This document shows positions 13,147-14,141 of a stretch of DNA of 14,141 bases, piece by piece. Under the pieces are notes generated by a model that was given only the letters and a program-made list of their open reading frames with translations, did not search any database and had not been told where the DNA came from. The translations under genes were made by a program, and so were the position numbers. The stretch covers positions 1 through 14,141 of the forward strand of contig CAPNGW010000028.1 of NCBI GenBank assembly GCA_948665105.1. The letters run 5' to 3'. This DNA is from an uncultured Lachnospiraceae bacterium. GTDB taxonomy: Bacteria > Bacillota > Clostridia > Lachnospirales > Lachnospiraceae. The stretch's first letter is position 1; each line of letters starts with the position of its first letter.

Positions 13147-14141
13147 TTAAATATCAAAGTCTTTTTCCTTGATAAGCACCAAACCATTTTCCGTGTTGCG
13201 CTTCCCGCCGAAAAGCTTCTTTAAGCCGCCCCGGTTGGCCCGGTAAATGGCCTCGTCCATAATGTCCTTCACTTCAGTGAGTGTGGTGGCTTCATCTACC
13301 TTCTGAATGTTGCTGATGCTGTTGTACAGAGCCAGCACACCCATATCGTCTATTTCACAATTCTGCTCTCTGGCATACGCTTTGGCGAAAGCCACAAGCT
13401 CGTCGTTGGTAAAGACAGGTACCCGAATCTGCTCCGTGAACTTTTTTGCAAAGCCGCTGTCCCTGCCCATGGCCTTCTCAATGCCCTCCCGGTTATCCTC
13501 CAGAACCACCAGCAAGCCTTTTGTTTCCCCTTCCATCAGGGCAGACAGGGACTTCACCGATTCTCTGGACAAATCACCGGCTCGCTCGATAATAAGGCAG
13601 CCGCCCTCCAGCGTTGCAAACAGCTGGGAGGCATCCTTCTGATTCAACACGGAGGCCGATATCTTGCCAACCTTGCCTCCGGTACGCTGGGCGTATTTCT
13701 GATATGCTTTAGCAAAATTTGTGGCAAGAGCAGTCTTTCCGCTGCCTTTGCCGCCCATAATGGCCAGATTCCCCGCATGGGAGGTACTTCTATTCTTCTT
13801 GCGCTGCCGTGCTCCCTCCAGAGCCTGGCACAGCTGGCGTTCCATGCCGCTAATCAGTGTGAAGTAGGTAAAAATCTTCTTCTGCTCCTCGGTAAGGCCG
13901 GTAAGAGGCACATCCTCCTCCGTCTTCTCCAGGGTAACCTCACTCTCCATCAAACGCTCTTTTCGAAGCTCCTGTTCCAGCTCCTTCTGTTGCTGTTTCT
14001 GCTGCCGGATAATCCGTTTTGCCAGGCTTTCCTCTTCCTCTGTGGAAGTCTCCTTCGCTGCCCCGGCGTCCCCATTCTCTGCCGTGGAAGCTTCCTCCTC
14101 TGCCGTGGAAGCCTCCTTCTCTGCTGCAGAAGTCTCCTCCT
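13147..14141 (-). CDS. AAA-family (CbbX/SpoVK-like) protein with degenerate catalytic motifs, 5' end beyond window
   Basis: The frame is open from 13149 to the right edge, so the N-terminus is missing; a TTG at 13953 is in frame but has no reason to be the start. Visible order: an acidic, Ala/Ser/Thr/Glu-rich linker with 7-residue repeats (14141-14041), a Gln/Lys/Glu-rich coiled-coil-like stretch (RIIRQQQKQQKELEQELRK), then an AAA domain. Walker A is perfect, GGKGSGKT at 13755-13732. The Walker B site reads GCLIIERAGDL (13599-13567) where CbbX-type proteins have VLFIDEAYxL, so the DE pair is ER. The segment corresponding to GLRSRF, with arginine fingers, is GFAKKF. Lid-like helices follow (FTNDELVAFAKAYA). 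ATP binding is likely, hydrolysis doubtful. First of three tightly spaced genes with glgB and the cyclase; role unknown. Confidence 0.8.
   Translation of the reverse strand, partial: EETSAAEKEASTAEEEASTAENGDAGAAKETSTEEEESLAKRIIRQQKQQQKELEQELRKERLMESEVTLEKTEEDVPLTGLTEEQKKIFTYFTLISGMERQLCQALEGARQRKKNRSTSHAGNLAIMGGKGSGKTALATNFAKAYQKYAQRTGGKVGKISASVLNQKDASQLFATLEGGCLIIERAGDLSRESVKSLSALMEGETKGLLVVLEDNREGIEKAMGRDSGFAKKFTEQIRVPVFTNDELVAFAKAYAREQNCEIDDMGVLALYNSISNIQKVDEATTLTEVKDIMDEAIYRANRGGLKKLFGGKRNTENGLVLIKEKDFDI
14079..14141 (-). repeat. Three tandem 21-bp (7-codon) repeats in the AAA-type gene
   Basis: Units at 14079-14099, 14100-14120 and 14121-14141 share the pattern CTGCCGTGGAAGCTTCCTCC plus one base on the plus strand, with a few differences. 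On the coding strand they give the heptads TSAAEKE / ASTAEEE / ASTAEN-like in the linker before the AAA domain. The array touches the window edge and may continue; a weaker related unit lies at about 14041-14060. Confidence 0.75.

Noticed and set aside
13951..13953. TTG at 13953 as the start of the AAA-type protein
   Set aside because: The frame continues with coherent coiled-coil and repeat coding sequence to the window edge, and no ribosome binding site precedes the TTG.

Overview
The window reads as chromosomal DNA from an anaerobic, spore-forming Firmicute, most likely family Lachnospiraceae (class Clostridia). The support is indirect: strong AGGAGG-type ribosome binding sites, protein families typical of that group (a DUF6240-like protein, a DUF2284 protein, a clostridial-type branching enzyme, a METTL25-like methyltransferase) and moderately GC-rich genes with AT-rich gaps. 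No rRNA, tRNA, CRISPR array, transposase or phage gene was seen.

Layout from left to right. (1) Positions 1-4742 hold a minus-strand cluster, read right to left: a class I SAM-dependent methyltransferase, then an 834-residue membrane-anchored protein that overlaps it by 11 nt (propeller-like middle, C39-peptidase-like C-terminus), then the N-terminal part of a DUF6240-like protein with its own sigma-D-like promoter. The methyltransferase is preceded by an elaborately folded element (4765-4882) that probably forms its 5' leader. (2) Positions 4952-5550 hold an AT-rich, plus-strand toxin-antitoxin pair with a YafQ-type mRNA interferase, followed by a strong hairpin terminator. (3) Positions 5602-7462 hold two minus-strand genes: a patatin-like phospholipase, then a small protein with an acidic N-terminus and a His/Arg-rich tail. 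(4) Positions 7612-9831 hold a plus-strand group: a DUF2284 Cys-rich protein and a two-gene ABC transporter whose ATPase gene is broken by a small deletion that removes the Walker B/D-loop segment. (5) Positions 9852-14141 hold a tightly spaced minus-strand operon: an AAA-type protein with degenerate catalytic motifs (cut by the window edge), the glycogen branching enzyme GlgB, and a diguanylate cyclase with a complete GGDEF motif and inhibitory site.

The genes do not form one obvious pathway. The most informative points are the structured leader before the methyltransferase operon, the disrupted ABC ATPase upstream of an intact permease, two proteins that keep a catalytic fold but appear to have lost catalytic residues (C39-like and AAA-like), and the co-directional glgB plus diguanylate cyclase arrangement, which could link glycogen metabolism to c-di-GMP.
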